Shown here: positions 25,350-32,580 of the stretch, piece after piece
Numbering within the stretch: position 1 is the stretch's first letter
Layout of the letters: each line of letters starts with the position of its first letter
The notes under the pieces: generated by a model
What the model saw: the letters and a program-made list of their open reading frames with translations, nothing else
Databases searched by the model: none
What the model was told of the DNA's origin: nothing
Translations under genes and position numbers: made by a program
Assembly (NCBI GenBank): GCA_016788205.1
Contig: JAEUTA010000025.1
Location: 124,001 to 188,000 of the forward strand
From: Flavobacteriales bacterium
GTDB lineage: Bacteria > Bacteroidota > Bacteroidia > Flavobacteriales_F > PHOS-HE28
Length of the DNA stretch: 64,000 bases
Reading direction: 5' to 3'

Positions 25350-25790
25350 CTAGGCCAGCACAGCGTTCAGCGTGATAGGCACGCTCTTGAGCAACTGGCT
25401 GATAGGGCAGTTCTCCTTGGCACCAGCGGCGCACTCCTGGAATTGTTCAGGAGTGATGCCCGGCACAGCACCTTTCAGCTCGAGGTGGATACCAACGACG
25501 CCCATGCCTTCGCCCACTTTGTCCATTTTCACGGTGGCCGTGCATTCGAGGGTATCGGCGGTGAAACCAGCCTTATTCAATCCGAAGCTCATCGCCATGG
25601 TGAAACAGCTTGCATGTGCAGCGGCGATCAGCTCCTCGGGGTTGGTGCCGGCCTTGCCATCCTCGCTCACGAAGCGGGTAAGGAAGGAGTGCGGCGTGTT
25701 GTTCAATACACCGCTCGTGGTGGTCACGGTACCGGAACCTTCTTTACCGGTCCCTTTCCAATTCGCGGTCGCTTTGCGGTTGATGGCCAT
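25350..25790 (-). CDS. osmC: OsmC family peroxiredoxin
   Basis: 146 residues. The two redox Cys of the family are in place: C62 in AAAHASCFTMAM and C128 in AKENCPIS. The N-terminal ATANWKGTGKEGSG and LNNTPHSFLTRF segments identify the OsmC rather than the Ohr branch. Reduces organic hydroperoxides in the cytoplasm. First gene of a probable unit with mnmH-selD. Confidence 0.93.
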   Translation of the reverse strand: MAINRKATANWKGTGKEGSGTVTTTSGVLNNTPHSFLTRFVSEDGKAGTNPEELIAAAHASCFTMAMSFGLNKAGFTADTLECTATVKMDKVGEGMGVVGIHLELKGAVPGITPEQFQECAAGAKENCPISQLLKSVPITLNAVLA

Positions 25791-25813
25791 GGTCTATCGA
25801 TCTGGTTAGGGTG

Positions 25814-25821
25814 CGAAGGTA
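25814..25821 (-). promoter_or_regulatory. -7 box TACCTTCG of osmC
   Basis: TACCTTCG on the minus strand, 23 bases before the ATG at 25790. No clear -33 TTG. Confidence 0.4.
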
Positions 25822-25900
25822 GGCGCTGTATGTGCCCAGCTCGGAACGGTGCCGGACTCGGTCAGAGGTGTATGAGAACGATCTGGAAAATATCAATGCA

Positions 25901-25932
25901 TTTGTATTTAACTAAATGGTTTAATACGTTTG
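25901..25932 (+). promoter_or_regulatory. Promoter of the ArsR/AHSA1 cluster with overlapping operator
   Basis: TTTG at 25901-25904 and TACGTTTG at 25925-25932 with 20 bases between are a near-perfect Bacteroidota promoter. The spacer holds an imperfect inverted repeat: ATTTAACTA (25906-25914) against TGGTTTAAT (25917-25925), 7 of 9 positions complementary, in an unusually AT-rich patch. An ArsR dimer bound there would block the polymerase. The predicted start site is about 10 bases before the repressor ATG. Confidence 0.6.
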
Positions 25933-25948
25933 CCTTATCAAAGAACCG

Positions 25949-26326
25949 ATGGACCGCCTCTCGCTCACCTTCTCCGCACTGGCCGACCCGACCCGTCGTG
26001 CAATACTGGCGCGGCTCTCCAGCGGCCCGGCCTCGGTGAACGACCTCGCGGCGCCCTTCAGTATGAGCCTGCCCGCTGTGAGCAAGCACCTGAAAGTACT
26101 GGAGCGAGCGCAGCTCATCGCACGCGGCAAGGAGGCGCAATGGCGGCCGTGCGAGATCAAGGCCGCTCCGCTGAAGGAGGCCACAGATTGGATGGAGCAG
26201 TACCGTCAGTTCTGGGAAGAGCGCTTCGACCGGCTGGAGGAATACCTCAAGGAGTTGCAAGCGCAGGAAAAACCGGCACCGGTAAAGGCAGCGCCCAAAC
26301 GCAAGAAGAATGCAGGCAACAAGTAA
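25949..26326 (+). CDS. ArsR-family winged-helix repressor with basic tail
   Basis: 125 residues. The ArsR winged helix covers about 1-85: FSALADPTRRAILARLSSGPASVNDLAAPF, then the recognition helix MSLPAVSKHLKVLERAQLIARG (given by position 44-65). It lacks the CxC metal site of arsenic sensors and belongs to the group that normally precedes AHSA1/SRPBCC genes. A helix (WMEQYRQFWEERFDRLEEYL) follows, then an Ala/Lys/Pro-rich basic tail (about 108-125). It probably represses its own promoter. The next gene starts inside its last 17 bases. Confidence 0.93.
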   Translation: MDRLSLTFSALADPTRRAILARLSSGPASVNDLAAPFSMSLPAVSKHLKVLERAQLIARGKEAQWRPCEIKAAPLKEATDWMEQYRQFWEERFDRLEEYLKELQAQEKPAPVKAAPKRKKNAGNK

Positions 26327-26780
26327 GACCGCCGAACGCGAGATCGTGCTGACAAGGACCGTGAAGGCGCCACGCGCACTTGTATGGAAGGCCTGCACCG
26401 ATCCGCGGCACATCGACCGCTGGTGGGGCCCGAACGGCTTCACGAACAAGACCCTCTCCTTCGATCTGCGCGTGGGCGGCCAGTGGAAGTACACCATGAC
26501 TTCCGCCGAGGGCCAGGTCTTTCCCAACCTCATCACCTACACGGAAGTCACGCCGATCGACCGCCTAGCTTACGACCACGGCGATTGGGAGAACCCGAAG
26601 CTGTTCACCGGCTCGCTGACCTTCACCGACGCCGATGGCGGAACGTTGATCACGCTGCACACCATCTTCCCTACGAAAGCAGCGCGTGACTTCGTGATCG
26701 AGAAGCACGGTGCCATCGAGGGTGGCAAGCAGACGCTCGGTCGCCTGGCAGCATACATGGAAACCCTTCAAACCCTCTGA
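26310..26780 (+). CDS. AHSA1-like SRPBCC protein 1
   Basis: 156 residues, one SRPBCC (START-like) fold. The AHSA1 signatures are present: LTRTVKAPRALVWKACTDP, RWWGPNGF, DLRVGGQWKY and a C-terminal helix (KQTLGRLAAYMETLQ). This fold has a deep hydrophobic pocket for small ligands. In Bacteroidota such proteins usually follow an ArsR regulator, but their substrates are unknown. Starts 17 bases before the end of the repressor gene, so expression is coupled. Confidence 0.9.
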   Translation: MQATSKTAEREIVLTRTVKAPRALVWKACTDPRHIDRWWGPNGFTNKTLSFDLRVGGQWKYTMTSAEGQVFPNLITYTEVTPIDRLAYDHGDWENPKLFTGSLTFTDADGGTLITLHTIFPTKAARDFVIEKHGAIEGGKQTLGRLAAYMETLQTL

Positions 26781-26783
26781 GTC

Positions 26784-27287
26784 ATGACCCGACCAGCCAT
26801 CTTCAACTTCGACGTGCAGAAGGAAGCACGCACGATCACCATCGACCGCACCTACAAAGCCCCGTTGGATCCTGTATGGGCCGCGTGGACGCGAGCGGAC
26901 ATCCTGTGCCAGTGGTGGGCACCCAAGCCCTACGAGTGCATCATCAAGTCGTTGGACTTTCGCGAGGGCGGCCGCTGGCTCTATTACATGCAGGGGCCTC
27001 AAGGAGATCGCCACTGGTGCTTCTTCGACTACGAGACCATCCGGCCGAAGTCGCACTTCTCGGGCAGCGATGCCTTCTGCGACGAGCATGGCGTGGCGAA
27101 CAACATCAAGCCGAAGGTGACCTGGGAAGCGAACTTCAGCCAGGCTGATGGCCGCACCACGGTACACATCGTACTCCACTTCGCGTCGCCAGAGGACTTG
27201 GAGCAGATCATCGCGATGGGCTTCAAGGAAGGCTTCAGCATGGGCCTTGACCAGCTCGACGAACTACTGTCGCATCAACACGCTTAA
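26784..27287 (+). CDS. AHSA1-like SRPBCC protein 2
   Basis: 167 residues, single SRPBCC domain: IDRTYKAPLDPVWAAWTRAD, QWWAPKPYEC, DFREGGRWLYYM, and a C-terminal helix GFKEGFSMGLDQLDELL. It has an unusually aromatic front strand (HWCFFDYE). Three bases separate it from the gene before. A family of the same fold but clearly different from copy 1, so these are not recent duplicates. Confidence 0.88.
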   Translation: MTRPAIFNFDVQKEARTITIDRTYKAPLDPVWAAWTRADILCQWWAPKPYECIIKSLDFREGGRWLYYMQGPQGDRHWCFFDYETIRPKSHFSGSDAFCDEHGVANNIKPKVTWEANFSQADGRTTVHIVLHFASPEDLEQIIAMGFKEGFSMGLDQLDELLSHQHA

Positions 27288-27309
27288 CTCCAACTCGTCT
27301 CTTTCAACC

Positions 27310-27726
27310 ATGAGCACGCGCATCACCGTCTCCGCTCTCGTACACAAACCCGTGGCCCACGTCTGGAACACCTGGGCCGACCCGAAGCACATCACACAAT
27401 GGTGCGCCGCCAGTGACGATTGGCATTGCCCCAAGGCGACCAACGATCTGAGGACCGGCGGAAAGTTCAGCAGCACCATGGCCGCGCGCGATGGCAGCTT
27501 CAGCTTCGACTTCGAAGGCGTGTACGATGATGTGCAACCGCACAAGCGCATCGCTTACACCATGGGAGATGGTCGCACGTGTGAGATCCTCTTCACATCG
27601 GAGAACGGTGCTACCCGCGTGGTGGAATCGTTCGACGCCGAAACACAGAATCCCGTGGAAATGCAACGCGGCGGCTGGCAGGCGATCCTTGATCGTTTCA
27701 AGGCTTACGCTGAAGCACAAGCCTGA
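27310..27726 (+). CDS. AHSA1-like SRPBCC protein 3
   Basis: 138 residues from the ATG at 27310. The frame is open to 27148 but that part overlaps the previous gene and has no sensible sequence. SRPBCC signatures: VHKPVAHVWNTWADPKHITQW, DLRTGGKFSST, FDFEGVYDDV and the closing helix GGWQAILDRFKAYAE. Shorter than the other copies and without the RWWGP motif (QWCAAS here). Confidence 0.88.
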   Translation: MSTRITVSALVHKPVAHVWNTWADPKHITQWCAASDDWHCPKATNDLRTGGKFSSTMAARDGSFSFDFEGVYDDVQPHKRIAYTMGDGRTCEILFTSENGATRVVESFDAETQNPVEMQRGGWQAILDRFKAYAEAQA

Positions 27727-27760
27727 GACCGAACATTCATGACCCAACACCGCCCTTGAC

Positions 27761-28294
27761 ATGGCAGCCCCACTTTCCACCCGACCGACACTGAACACAC
27801 CGCCGCACATCGTCACCCGCGAGTTCAACGCATCGCGCGACCTGCTATGGGACGTTTGCACACAAGCGGAGCACATGGCCAAGTGGTTCGCACCCGGCGG
27901 CCGCGTTGGAAACGTGAAGTCGCTCGACTTCCGCGTGGGTGGAATGGTGCACTATTCGCAGAGCGCGCCCGATTGCAGCGATGTGGTCTGGGGCCGCGGC
28001 GTGTACACGGAGATCAGCCCAAAGGACCGTATCGTGTACATGCAGAGCTTCAGCGATGAACACGCCAACATCGGCTCGCATCCGATGGCACCGGGCTGGC
28101 CACGTGTGATGCACTGCATCTACCGCTTCGATGTTCTGGGCAGCAACCGCACACGACTCACCGTGGAGTGGACACCCGCCGATGACAGCAGCCCCGAGGC
28201 GATCGCGATGTTCGATGGCGCGCGTGCCGGTATGGACGGCGGCTGGAAAGGCACCTTGGACAATCTTGAGAACTACCTCAGAAGCGTGAAGTGA
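27761..28294 (+). CDS. AHSA1-like SRPBCC protein 4
   Basis: 177 residues, single SRPBCC domain: VTREFNASRDLLWDVCTQAEHMAKWFAPGG, DFRVGGMVHYS and the last helix GGWKGTLDNLENYLRS (the first string is residues 18-47). Six residues of the sequence are His or Cys near the predicted pocket (MHCIYRF). The stop and the next ATG overlap (TGATG). Confidence 0.88.
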   Translation: MAAPLSTRPTLNTPPHIVTREFNASRDLLWDVCTQAEHMAKWFAPGGRVGNVKSLDFRVGGMVHYSQSAPDCSDVVWGRGVYTEISPKDRIVYMQSFSDEHANIGSHPMAPGWPRVMHCIYRFDVLGSNRTRLTVEWTPADDSSPEAIAMFDGARAGMDGGWKGTLDNLENYLRSVK

Positions 28295-29280
28295 TGGCCA
28301 CCCGAAGATCCTCCGCACCAGCGAAGCGCGCAAAGACGAAGACGACCAAGACCGCTGGCGTCGCGAAAGTGAAAGTCACGCCCAAGGGCGCTCGCGAGTT
28401 CGTGATCACGCGCAGTTTCAATGCGCCGCGTGAGCTGGTCTTCGATGCGTTGAGCAAACCGCCCATGGTGAAGAAGTGGCTGAACGGGCCGCCGGGCTGG
28501 TCGATGGTAACATGCAAGATCGACCTGCGCGTAGGCGGTAAGTTCCACTACGTGTGGAGCAACTCCTCAGGGAAGGACATGGGCATGGGTATCAGCGGTG
28601 TGTACAAGGAAGTGAGTCGCCCGGAGCGTATCGTGAACACCGAGAAATTCGAACCGGCGTGGTATCCGGGAGAAGCGCTCAGTACGACGGTGCTCTCTGA
28701 AAAGAACGGCATCACGCTGATGACGATTACGGCGCGCTACGATTCGCGGAAGACGCGCGATGAGATCCTCGCTTCGCCGATGGAAGGCGGACTGGAGTTC
28801 AGCTATCAGGAGTTGGATGCGCTTCTGGCTACGAAGAGTGCGAAAGAGCCCAAGAAGACCAAGCAAGGGAACGCCTTGTTCACGGGCGTCTCAGAGCCGG
28901 AGACCGTGGATGCGTACATGAAGAAGCTGAAGCATCCGCTCAAACCCGTCGCGGAGCACTTGCGCAAGGTGATCCTGGGGGCGGACAAGTCGATCGGTGA
29001 AGGCATCTATTGGAACGCGCCGTGCTTCTACTTCACCGGGAAGATGAAACCCTTCGACCCGAAGACCTACAAGCGCTACATCGTCGGCTTCAACTTCTTC
29101 AAGCAAGACATGCTGCGCCTCATCTTCCTGCGTGGCGCTGAGGTGCAGAAGAAGGGCGGCCTGCTCACCGGCGACTACACCGATGGCCGCAGAATCGCGC
29201 TCTTCGGCAGCATGACCGATGTGAAGAAGCACGAGAAAGAGATCAAGCGCATCGTCAAAGAACTCGTCAAGAACATGTAA
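28294..29280 (+). CDS. AHSA1-like SRPBCC domain fused to a DUF1801 domain
   Basis: 328 residues. A basic, Lys/Ala/Thr-rich N-terminal tail (about 1-30) precedes an SRPBCC domain (about 33-183: ITRSFNAPRELVFDALSKPPMVKKW, LRVGGKFHYVW). Then comes a linker and a DUF1801 domain (about 205-328: ETVDAYMKKLKHPLKPVAEHLRKVIL, GIYWNAPCFYF, DGRRIALF). DUF1801 is a small alpha/beta family of unknown role; a separate copy lies later in the cluster (32581). The fusion links the two domain types physically and supports a common pathway. ATG chosen at 28294 (a GTG one codon earlier is less likely). Confidence 0.88.
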   Translation: MATRRSSAPAKRAKTKTTKTAGVAKVKVTPKGAREFVITRSFNAPRELVFDALSKPPMVKKWLNGPPGWSMVTCKIDLRVGGKFHYVWSNSSGKDMGMGISGVYKEVSRPERIVNTEKFEPAWYPGEALSTTVLSEKNGITLMTITARYDSRKTRDEILASPMEGGLEFSYQELDALLATKSAKEPKKTKQGNALFTGVSEPETVDAYMKKLKHPLKPVAEHLRKVILGADKSIGEGIYWNAPCFYFTGKMKPFDPKTYKRYIVGFNFFKQDMLRLIFLRGAEVQKKGGLLTGDYTDGRRIALFGSMTDVKKHEKEIKRIVKELVKNM

Positions 29281-29294
29281 GGGCGGGATCCCGA

Positions 29295-29334
29295 GTCATC
29301 CTTCGACTGCGCTCAGGACAAGCCCCGGGATGAC
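29295..29334. repeat. Short interspersed palindromic repeat
   Basis: GTCATCC at the left end and GGATGAC at the right end are inverted, enclosing CTTCGACTGCGCTCAGGAC and AAGCCCCG. The right half resembles the elements at 29891 and 33474. This sequence type occurs in many environmental bacterial genomes as an extragenic repeat. It lies between two genes of the cluster. Confidence 0.6.
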
Positions 29335-29356
29335 ACTCGCCCCAACCGATACAACC

Positions 29357-29824
29357 ATGATCACACCACCCGAAGTCATCAACACTCAGGAGATCGCCAC
29401 CGTCGTGATCCCGCTCATCATCCCTGGCCGCGATATGCCGAAGTACATGGACCCCGCCATCCAGGAGATCATCAAGACCATCACGGGCCAGGGCATCAAC
29501 ATTGCCGGTCCGATGTTCAGCTACCACCATCGCCGCCCGAGCGACACCTTCGACTTCGAGATCGGCTTCCCGGTATCGAAAGCGATCAAGGAAGAGGGTC
29601 GCGTGATCAATAGCAAGCTGCCCGCCGTGAAGGTGGTGCGCAGCGTGTACCAAGGCCCCTACGAAGGTCTTTCACAAGCATGGCCCGCGCTGCAGAAATG
29701 GGTGCGTGAGAACGGCCACGGCGAGAACGGGAAGTTCTGGGAGAGCTACCAGAACAACCCCAGTGAGGTGAGGAGCCCCAGTGAATACCGAACGGAGTTG
29801 AATTGGATCGTTACCGAACTGTAG
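29357..29824 (+). CDS. GyrI-like / effector-binding domain protein
   Basis: 155 residues from the ATG at 29357 (an earlier ATG at 29330 lies in the repeat). The fold is that of the GyrI/AraC-C-terminal small-molecule-binding domain: VINTQEIATVVIPLIIPGRD, the central MFSYHHRRPSDTFDFEIGFPV and the paired VVRSVYQGPYEGLSQAW. The usual Glu in the binding pocket is present in FDFEIGF. It carries no HTH domain. Such stand-alone domains bind hydrophobic cations or peptides. A hairpin follows its stop. Confidence 0.85.
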   Translation: MITPPEVINTQEIATVVIPLIIPGRDMPKYMDPAIQEIIKTITGQGINIAGPMFSYHHRRPSDTFDFEIGFPVSKAIKEEGRVINSKLPAVKVVRSVYQGPYEGLSQAWPALQKWVRENGHGENGKFWESYQNNPSEVRSPSEYRTELNWIVTEL

Positions 29825-29825
29825 C

Positions 29826-29844
29826 GTCGACCCACCGGGTCGAC
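29826..29844. repeat. 8-bp palindromic hairpin between cluster genes
   Basis: GTCGACCC (29826-29833) pairs with GGGTCGAC (29837-29844). There is no T-run, so a repeat or mRNA-processing hairpin is as likely as a terminator. Confidence 0.45.
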
Positions 29845-29858
29845 CGAACCAACAGCAG

Positions 29859-30653
29859 ATGAAGAAGGCCAAAAGCACAGTGAGCGGCGCGATCCCGGGG
29901 CAAGCCCGGAATGACAGCGATGTGCGATCCGTGCTGACCTGGCTGGAAAGTCTCGGCAGCAAGCGTGTTCGGGAGGACATGAGCAAGCGCTTCGGCATCC
30001 ATACCGACAAGGCGTGGGGCGTGATGATGCGCGACATGCAGAAGGTGTCCAAGTCCATCGGCACCGACCACCAACTCGCGCAGCAGCTGTGGAAGACCGG
30101 CTGGTACGAGGCGCGAATGGTGGCCACGATGATCGCTGATCCGCTGCAGGTGACGCCGAAGGAGATGGACGCCTGGTGCAAGGACTTCGACAACTGGGCC
30201 ATCTGCGATACGGCCTGCTTCAAGCTGTGGGACCAGGTTCCGCACGCGTGGGACAGGGTCGCCGTGTGGGCCAAGAGCGAGAAGGAGTTCATCAAGCGGG
30301 CAGCTTTCGCGTTGCTCGCGTGTTTGAGCCTTCACCGGAACGACGCCGACCCGAAGGCACTGAAGAAGTTCCTCCCGCTGGTGAAGAAGGCGGCGAACGA
30401 CGAGCGCAACTTCGTGAAGAAGGGCGTGAGTTGGGCGTTGCGCGGCATGGCCAACGCGGGGACGGAAATGCACACCGCCGTGTTTGATCTGGCTGATGAA
30501 CTGGCGGCGAGCAAGAACGCGACCGAGCGCTGGGTGGGCAAGGATGTGCTGCGCGATATCAAGCGACCGATGATCGCGAAGCGGGCGGAGAAGCGCGACG
30601 TCAAGCGAACCGCGGTCACGACCAAGGCCAGCAAGAAAGCTAAACGCGCATGA
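29859..30653 (+). CDS. AlkD-like DNA alkylation repair HEAT protein with repeat-derived N-terminal insert
   Basis: 264 residues. The body (about 20-245) is a chain of HEAT-type helices of the DNA alkylation repair family: VLTWLESLGSKRVREDM, HQLAQQLWKTGWYEARMVATMIADP, VTPKEMDAWCKDFDNWAICDTAC and FIKRAAFALLACLSLHRND, with the Trp and Asp residues used by AlkD. AlkD removes bulky 3- and 7-alkyl purines. The first 20 residues contain IPGQARNDS, a translation of the repeat at 29891-29915. The C-terminus is Lys/Ala-rich. The next gene overlaps by four bases. Confidence 0.88.
   Translation: MKKAKSTVSGAIPGQARNDSDVRSVLTWLESLGSKRVREDMSKRFGIHTDKAWGVMMRDMQKVSKSIGTDHQLAQQLWKTGWYEARMVATMIADPLQVTPKEMDAWCKDFDNWAICDTACFKLWDQVPHAWDRVAVWAKSEKEFIKRAAFALLACLSLHRNDADPKALKKFLPLVKKAANDERNFVKKGVSWALRGMANAGTEMHTAVFDLADELAASKNATERWVGKDVLRDIKRPMIAKRAEKRDVKRTAVTTKASKKAKRA
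29891..29915 (+). repeat. 25-base repeat copy inside the AlkD-like gene
   Basis: Same length and almost the same sequence as 33474-33498 (starts GATCCCGG, ends CCGGAATGAC; four differences in the middle). Here it lies in frame in the N-terminus of a coding sequence and encodes IPGQARND. Confidence 0.7.
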
Positions 30654-31042
30654 ACTGGTCGCTTCCAACACTCATTCGAGCGGATGCGTTCGCAGGCATC
30701 ACCGCTGGACTGCTGCTGTATTTCGGTAGGGAGAGTTGGTCGGCATTGTCCGGCCTTACGATGGATGAGTTCGCCCAACTGGGCATTGTTGGGCTTTGCT
30801 ACGGCGCATTCTCCGGGACCATCACGCTATTCAAAGCCTACCGGCCAATGCTGGTGTGGACGCTCATCATCGCGCACGCCGCGTATGCGCTCCTCTGCCT
30901 GGGGCTGTTCATCAACAGGTCCGGCGAATTGAGTGTGTTCGGAAAAGTCCACCTGCTGGCTGAAGTGGTCTTCGTCGGTGGGCTCGCCGTTCTGGAAGCG
31001 CGTAGTGCAAGAGGATCGAACACAGTGGCCCTTCAACAGTAG
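30650..31042 (+). CDS. Four-TM integral membrane protein of unknown function
   Basis: 130 residues with four predicted membrane helices (about 12-30, 42-62, 67-88, 98-117). No conserved catalytic residues are seen. Its ATGA overlap with the gene before shows it belongs to the cluster. The arrangement is similar to small DoxX-like or DUF4345-like proteins, but I do not recognise the family. Confidence 0.7.
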   Translation: MNWSLPTLIRADAFAGITAGLLLYFGRESWSALSGLTMDEFAQLGIVGLCYGAFSGTITLFKAYRPMLVWTLIIAHAAYALLCLGLFINRSGELSVFGKVHLLAEVVFVGGLAVLEARSARGSNTVALQQ

Positions 31043-31045
31043 AGC

Positions 31046-31543
31046 ATGATCATCCTCACCGACACGGATCAACGCACGCTGGTGCTTACACGAACCTTGA
31101 ACGCGCCGTGCGAACTGGTCTTCCGAGCTTGGACCGATCCGAAGCATCTTGTCCGGTGGTGGGGCCCGAGCGACTTCACTCTGCCGCATTGTGAGCAGGA
31201 CTTCCGCGTCGGCGGCAAGTACCGCTTCTGCATGCGCGCCCCCGACCCCGGTTCGGGGACCGGGGCTACGCGCGATCATTGGGTACGCGGAGAGTACACG
31301 CACATCGATGCACCATCACGACTCGTCTTCACATGGCTGCGCGAAGACGCCGAGGGCGACATCTGGTGCGATACCGTGGTTGCCATCACCTTCGAGCAGC
31401 GCGGCGCATCCACCGTGCTCACCTTGAACCAGACCACCTTTGCCACCGTGCCGCATTGCGAAGAGCACAGCATTGGTTGGAACGAATGCCTGGATCGCCT
31501 GAGTTCCATGGTAACTGCCTTTGAACAACAGCCAACGAACTGA
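31046..31543 (+). CDS. AHSA1-like SRPBCC protein 6, with palindrome-derived insert
   Basis: 165 residues, SRPBCC domain with full AHSA1 signatures: LTRTLNAPCELVFRAWTDPKHL, RWWGPSDF, DFRVGGKYRFCMR and the final GWNECLDRLSSMV. Between FCMRAPD and HWVRGEYTH, where relatives have only a few residues, it carries an extra PGSGTGATR encoded by a GC-rich palindrome (31234-31274). The insert falls in a surface loop of the fold, so the protein may still be functional. Confidence 0.9.
   Translation: MIILTDTDQRTLVLTRTLNAPCELVFRAWTDPKHLVRWWGPSDFTLPHCEQDFRVGGKYRFCMRAPDPGSGTGATRDHWVRGEYTHIDAPSRLVFTWLREDAEGDIWCDTVVAITFEQRGASTVLTLNQTTFATVPHCEEHSIGWNECLDRLSSMVTAFEQQPTN
31234..31274. repeat. GC-rich palindrome inside an AHSA1-like gene
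   Basis: GCGCG...CGCGC ends with CCCCG/CGGGG arms in the centre around GTT. The same type of element occurs between genes at 11663-11693. Here it keeps the reading frame. Confidence 0.6.
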
Positions 31544-31546
31544 ACC

Positions 31547-31999
31547 ATGGCGAGCACACGACTGAACCAGATGCACAACGTCGGTATCGTTGTGGAGTCC
31601 CTCGATAAGGCCGTTGCCTTCTTCATCGTCCTTGGGCTGAAGCTCGAAGGGCGCGGTATGGTGGAAGGCGAGTGGGCCGGGCGCGTGACCGGGCTGGGTG
31701 ACCAGAAGGTGGAGATCGCGATGATGGTGACGCCCAATGGCCACAGCCGGCTCGAACTGTGCCAATACCACCGGCCAACCGTGATCGCGGACCACCGCAC
31801 CGCACCGGTGAACGCTTTCGGCTACCTGAGGATCATGTTCAATGTGGTGAACCTCGATGAAATGGTGGCCCGGCTGCAAAATCACGGCGCACAGCTCGTC
31901 GGTGAGATCATGCAGTATGAGAACACGTACCGCCTTTGCTACATCCGTGGGGTGGAGGGCCTGCTCATCGGCCTCGCGGAAGACATCGGCAACAACTGA
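31547..31999 (+). CDS. VOC-family (glyoxalase-like) protein 1
   Basis: 150 residues, two beta-alpha-beta-beta-beta modules. MHNVGIVVESLDKAVAFFIVLGL starts the first module with the metal-ligand His (H10), and HSRLELCQY gives the Glu ligand. The second module is FGYLRIMFNVVNLDEMVARL to LLIGLAEDIG. VOC proteins isomerise, open or sequester small electrophiles. The substrate is unknown. Three bases after the SRPBCC gene before it. Confidence 0.88.
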   Translation: MASTRLNQMHNVGIVVESLDKAVAFFIVLGLKLEGRGMVEGEWAGRVTGLGDQKVEIAMMVTPNGHSRLELCQYHRPTVIADHRTAPVNAFGYLRIMFNVVNLDEMVARLQNHGAQLVGEIMQYENTYRLCYIRGVEGLLIGLAEDIGNN

Positions 32000-32052
32000 C
32001 CCGAACACAAACCCCACAACCAACGCCTACGCCGGGCTTCGGCGTTCAACCC

Positions 32053-32460
32053 ATGCCCACACAGATCTTCGTCAACATGCATGTGAAGGACCTAGCCAAG
32101 AGCAAGACCTTCTTCGAGAATCTCGGCTACACCTTCAACCCCCAGTTCACGGATGAGAACGCGGCTTGCATGGTGATCAGCGACACCATCTACTGCATGC
32201 TTCTCACCACAGGCCACATGGAGCGTTTCGTGCCAAAGGGCAAGACCATCGCCGATGCTTCGAAAGTCACCGAGACCCTGCTCGCGCTCTCCAGCGATAG
32301 CAAGGACGCGGTGAACGAGCTGTTCGAGAAGGCCATCGCCGCAGGAGCAACGGAGGCACGCCCAACGGAGGACCACGGCTTCATGTACGGCCGTAGTTTC
32401 AATGATCTGGACGGTCACATCTGGGAAGTGTTCTGGTTCGATCCGAGCGCTTTGCAGTAA
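32053..32460 (+). CDS. VOC-family (glyoxalase-like) protein 2
   Basis: 135 residues from the ATG at 32053. Starts QIFVNMHVKDLAKSKTFFENLGYTF, followed by DENAACMVISDTIYCMLL and a C-terminal YGRSFNDLDGHIWEVFWFDP, the usual pattern of the PhnB-like VOC group. It is only distantly like the neighbouring VOC protein. A repeat region of about 110 bases follows it. Confidence 0.88.
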   Translation: MPTQIFVNMHVKDLAKSKTFFENLGYTFNPQFTDENAACMVISDTIYCMLLTTGHMERFVPKGKTIADASKVTETLLALSSDSKDAVNELFEKAIAAGATEARPTEDHGFMYGRSFNDLDGHIWEVFWFDPSALQ

Positions 32461-32464
32461 TAAA

Positions 32465-32572
32465 TAGAACGCAGAGACGCTGATAAAGCTGATGGTCACT
32501 GATCTGATAAGATCCGCGCGGTGTTCTCATCCGCGCAGATCATCTTGACCCGCGTTATCAGCGTTCCAACAC
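32465..32572. repeat. Long interspersed repeat with inverted ends
   Basis: Left part ACGCTGATAA (about 32476-32485) is inverted in TTATCAGCGT (about 32558-32567). Between them are CTGATCTGATAAGATCC and GCGCAGATCATC. This CGCTGATAA-type repeat is known from many Bacteroidota and cyanobacterial genomes, where its translation (ISFISVSAFYL-like) contaminates predicted proteins. Non-coding here. Confidence 0.6.
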
Positions 32573-32580
32573 TTCGAACC

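Noticed and set aside
27148..27309. Longer start for the third AHSA1-like gene
   Set aside because: The extra 54 residues overlap the preceding gene and have Ser/Arg-rich shadow-type composition; the SRPBCC domain starts properly after the ATG at 27310.
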